This document shows, in pieces, positions 5,453-5,731 of a stretch of DNA of 5,731 bases. The stretch covers positions 1 through 5,731 of the forward strand of contig CAJOKY010000155.1 of NCBI GenBank assembly GCA_905235425.1, given 5' to 3'. The position numbers were made by a program, and so were the translations under genes. The stretch's first letter is position 1. Each line of letters opens with the position of its first letter. Origin of the DNA: an uncultured Selenomonadaceae bacterium. Lineage in GTDB: Bacteria > Bacillota > Negativicutes > Selenomonadales > Selenomonadaceae. The notes under the pieces are model-generated. The model had not been told where the DNA came from and made no database searches. It saw only the letters and a program-made list of their open reading frames with translations.

Positions 5453-5606
5453 TCAACAACCCCACGCCTAAAGGCGGGGGCTTGCAGTTAGCTTACGCCA
5501 CCGCGTACGGCTGACTGACTTCAGCCCTGCAAATATTTCTACTTGCAGCATTGAGGTTTCCCAATATCGAGTGCCTTAAAGCCTAAGCTACAACCGTTTG
5601 CTCGAT
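5452..5606 (-). ncRNA. Structured, pseudoknotted RNA convergent to the toxin gene (antitoxin RNA or orphan omega-RNA-like)
   Basis: A consensus-like promoter (5613-5641) would start this RNA at about A5606 with AUCGAG. Helices visible on the minus strand: AUCGAG 5606-5601 with CUCGAU 5571-5566; AUUG/CAAU plus GG/CC within 5565-5550; CUGCAA/UUGCAG 5548-5543 with 5532-5527; GGCUGA/UCAGCC 5526-5521 with 5514-5509; UACGC/GCGUA 5507-5503 with 5498-5494; and the GC-rich end hairpin 5480-5460. In addition, UAGCUUA (5590-5584), inside the first loop, is fully complementary to UAAGCUA (5495-5489) outside it, a pseudoknot (it competes with two bases of the UACGC helix). The RNA contains no convincing ORF. 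The end hairpin followed by GUUGACA resembles the 3' ends of TnpB-associated omega RNAs in IS200/IS605 elements, but no tnpB is present. It points at the toxin gene, so antitoxin is the other reading. The 3' end is uncertain because the U-tract is poor (UUGUU). Confidence 0.6.
5460..5483. repeat. GC-rich hairpin, left copy of a 24-bp repeated palindrome
   Basis: Plus strand CCCC-A-CGCC, loop TAAA, GGCG-GGGG, then CTT; an 8-bp GC stem with one bulged A. On the minus strand the stem can be lengthened by GCAA/UUGU. The right copy at 5664-5687 differs at only one position. Sub-terminal hairpins of this kind mark the ends of IS200/IS605-family elements, where single-stranded DNA hairpins are recognised by TnpA, and are also found at omega-RNA 3' ends. 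Confidence 0.8.
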
Positions 5607-5612
5607 AATAAA

Positions 5613-5641
5613 ATTATACAGTTTGATTTATACAAAATCAA
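5613..5641 (-). promoter_or_regulatory. Consensus-like leftward promoter of the structured RNA
   Basis: TTGATT (5641-5636), a 17-bp spacer, and TATAAT (5618-5613), with an A six bases further on at 5606 as likely start. It is the best sigma-70/sigma-A match in the window. A 7-bp inverted repeat (TTGATTT 5623-5629, AAATCAA 5635-5641 on the plus strand) covers the -35 and part of the spacer and could bind a regulator. Confidence 0.8.
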
Positions 5642-5652
5642 GAAAATATTGT

Positions 5653-5695
5653 GCGCCTTTCCTCCCCACGCCTAAAGGTGGGGGCTTCTTGGCGC
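5653..5695. terminator. Nested hairpin, right copy of the palindrome, possible rightward terminator
   Basis: The inner hairpin 5664-5684 (CCCC-A-CGCC, loop TAAA, GGTG-GGGG, one G-U pair) repeats the left copy. An outer perfect stem GCGCC (5653-5657) with GGCGC (5691-5695) encloses it, separated by pyrimidine-rich internal loops TTTCCT and CTTCTT. On the plus strand the outer stem is followed by TTTTAGG, a weak T-run, so it could end the toxin transcript. In that case the toxin mRNA would span the whole minus-strand RNA. Confidence 0.5.
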
Positions 5696-5722
5696 TTTTA
5701 GGTGAAAAAAATTTTCTAAAAG
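5695..5722. repeat. Inverted repeat at the right edge of the window
   Basis: CTTTTAG (5695-5701) and CTAAAAG (5716-5722) form a 7-bp stem around an A/T-rich loop containing AAAATTTT. It adjoins the nested hairpin and may be an element border or part of a terminator for a gene beyond the window. No gene is visible between 5696 and 5731. Confidence 0.4.
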
Positions 5723-5731
5723 TTTGAAGGT

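Larger units (their letters stand above)
5452..5695. mobile_element. Possible transposase-less IS200/IS605-type remnant (palindrome-bounded, about 240 bp)
   Basis: Two near-identical 24-bp palindromes 204 bp apart, in the same orientation, bound a promoter and a structured RNA but no open reading frame. The minus-strand sequence following the left hairpin, TTGTTGACA, resembles the right ends of IS200/IS605-family elements as remembered, and no target-site duplication is expected for this family. A deletion that removed tnpB would leave just such an end-promoter-RNA-end unit. Exact boundaries cannot be set, and other palindrome-bounded repeats (REP- or MITE-like) remain possible. Confidence 0.4.

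Noticed and set aside
5489..5606. tRNA or known riboswitch in the structured region
   Set aside because: No cloverleaf with anticodon and T-loop is present, no riboswitch core that I know fits, and the RNA does not lead into a coding gene on its own strand.
5460..5687. CRISPR array suggested by two near-identical GC-rich palindromes
   Set aside because: Only two copies, 204 bp apart, with a promoter and a folded RNA between them and not a short spacer; no cas genes.

Overview
The window looks like chromosomal DNA of a low-to-moderate GC bacterium, most likely a member of the Firmicutes. The signs are strong AGGAGG-type ribosome sites, a well-supported TTG start, an FtsY without the long acidic N-terminal extension seen in Proteobacteria, and a holin-like toxin peptide of a type known mainly from Firmicutes. 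A PilB/GspE-type ATPase with a four-cysteine zinc site and a Tat-type lipoprotein would fit a diderm Firmicute (Negativicutes), but that placement is only a guess.

Positions 1-5260 hold five genes, all on the minus strand and tightly packed. In transcription order they are: an HD-domain protein (5247-4684, TTG start); a Tat-exported purple-acid-phosphatase-like lipoprotein (4709-3420, overlapping the HD gene); a short PilB/GspE-like ATPase (3370-2153); a concentrative nucleoside transporter (2122-908); and ftsY, the SRP receptor GTPase (856 to beyond the left edge). They may form one operon, although their functions do not make an obvious pathway. A phosphatase outside the membrane and a nucleoside importer could together salvage nucleosides from nucleotides, but this is inference.

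The three gaps downstream of the phosphatase, the ATPase and the transporter are built almost entirely from degenerate 7-bp tandem repeats of related sequence. In each case the array runs into the 3' end of the upstream gene and carries its stop codon. One array also supplies the likely ribosome site of the next gene, and another leaves the ATPase with no visible ribosome site.

The right end (about 5262-5731) is a dense non-coding and small-gene region. Two overlapping divergent promoters appear to share one TATA box: one reads left into the HD gene, the other right into a 26-residue holin-like toxin peptide (5370-5450) with its ribosome site partly folded into a hairpin. Facing the toxin is a consensus-like minus-strand promoter (TTGATT-17-TATAAT) that would start a heavily structured, pseudoknotted RNA at about 5606, running toward the toxin's 3' end. 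That RNA ends in a GC-rich hairpin, and a copy with one mismatch lies 204 bp away, behind the promoter. The arrangement can be read as a type I toxin-antitoxin pair, as a transposase-less IS200/IS605-type remnant carrying an orphan omega-RNA-like molecule, or as both: a mobile-element RNA that now faces a toxin. This is the most interesting part of the window.
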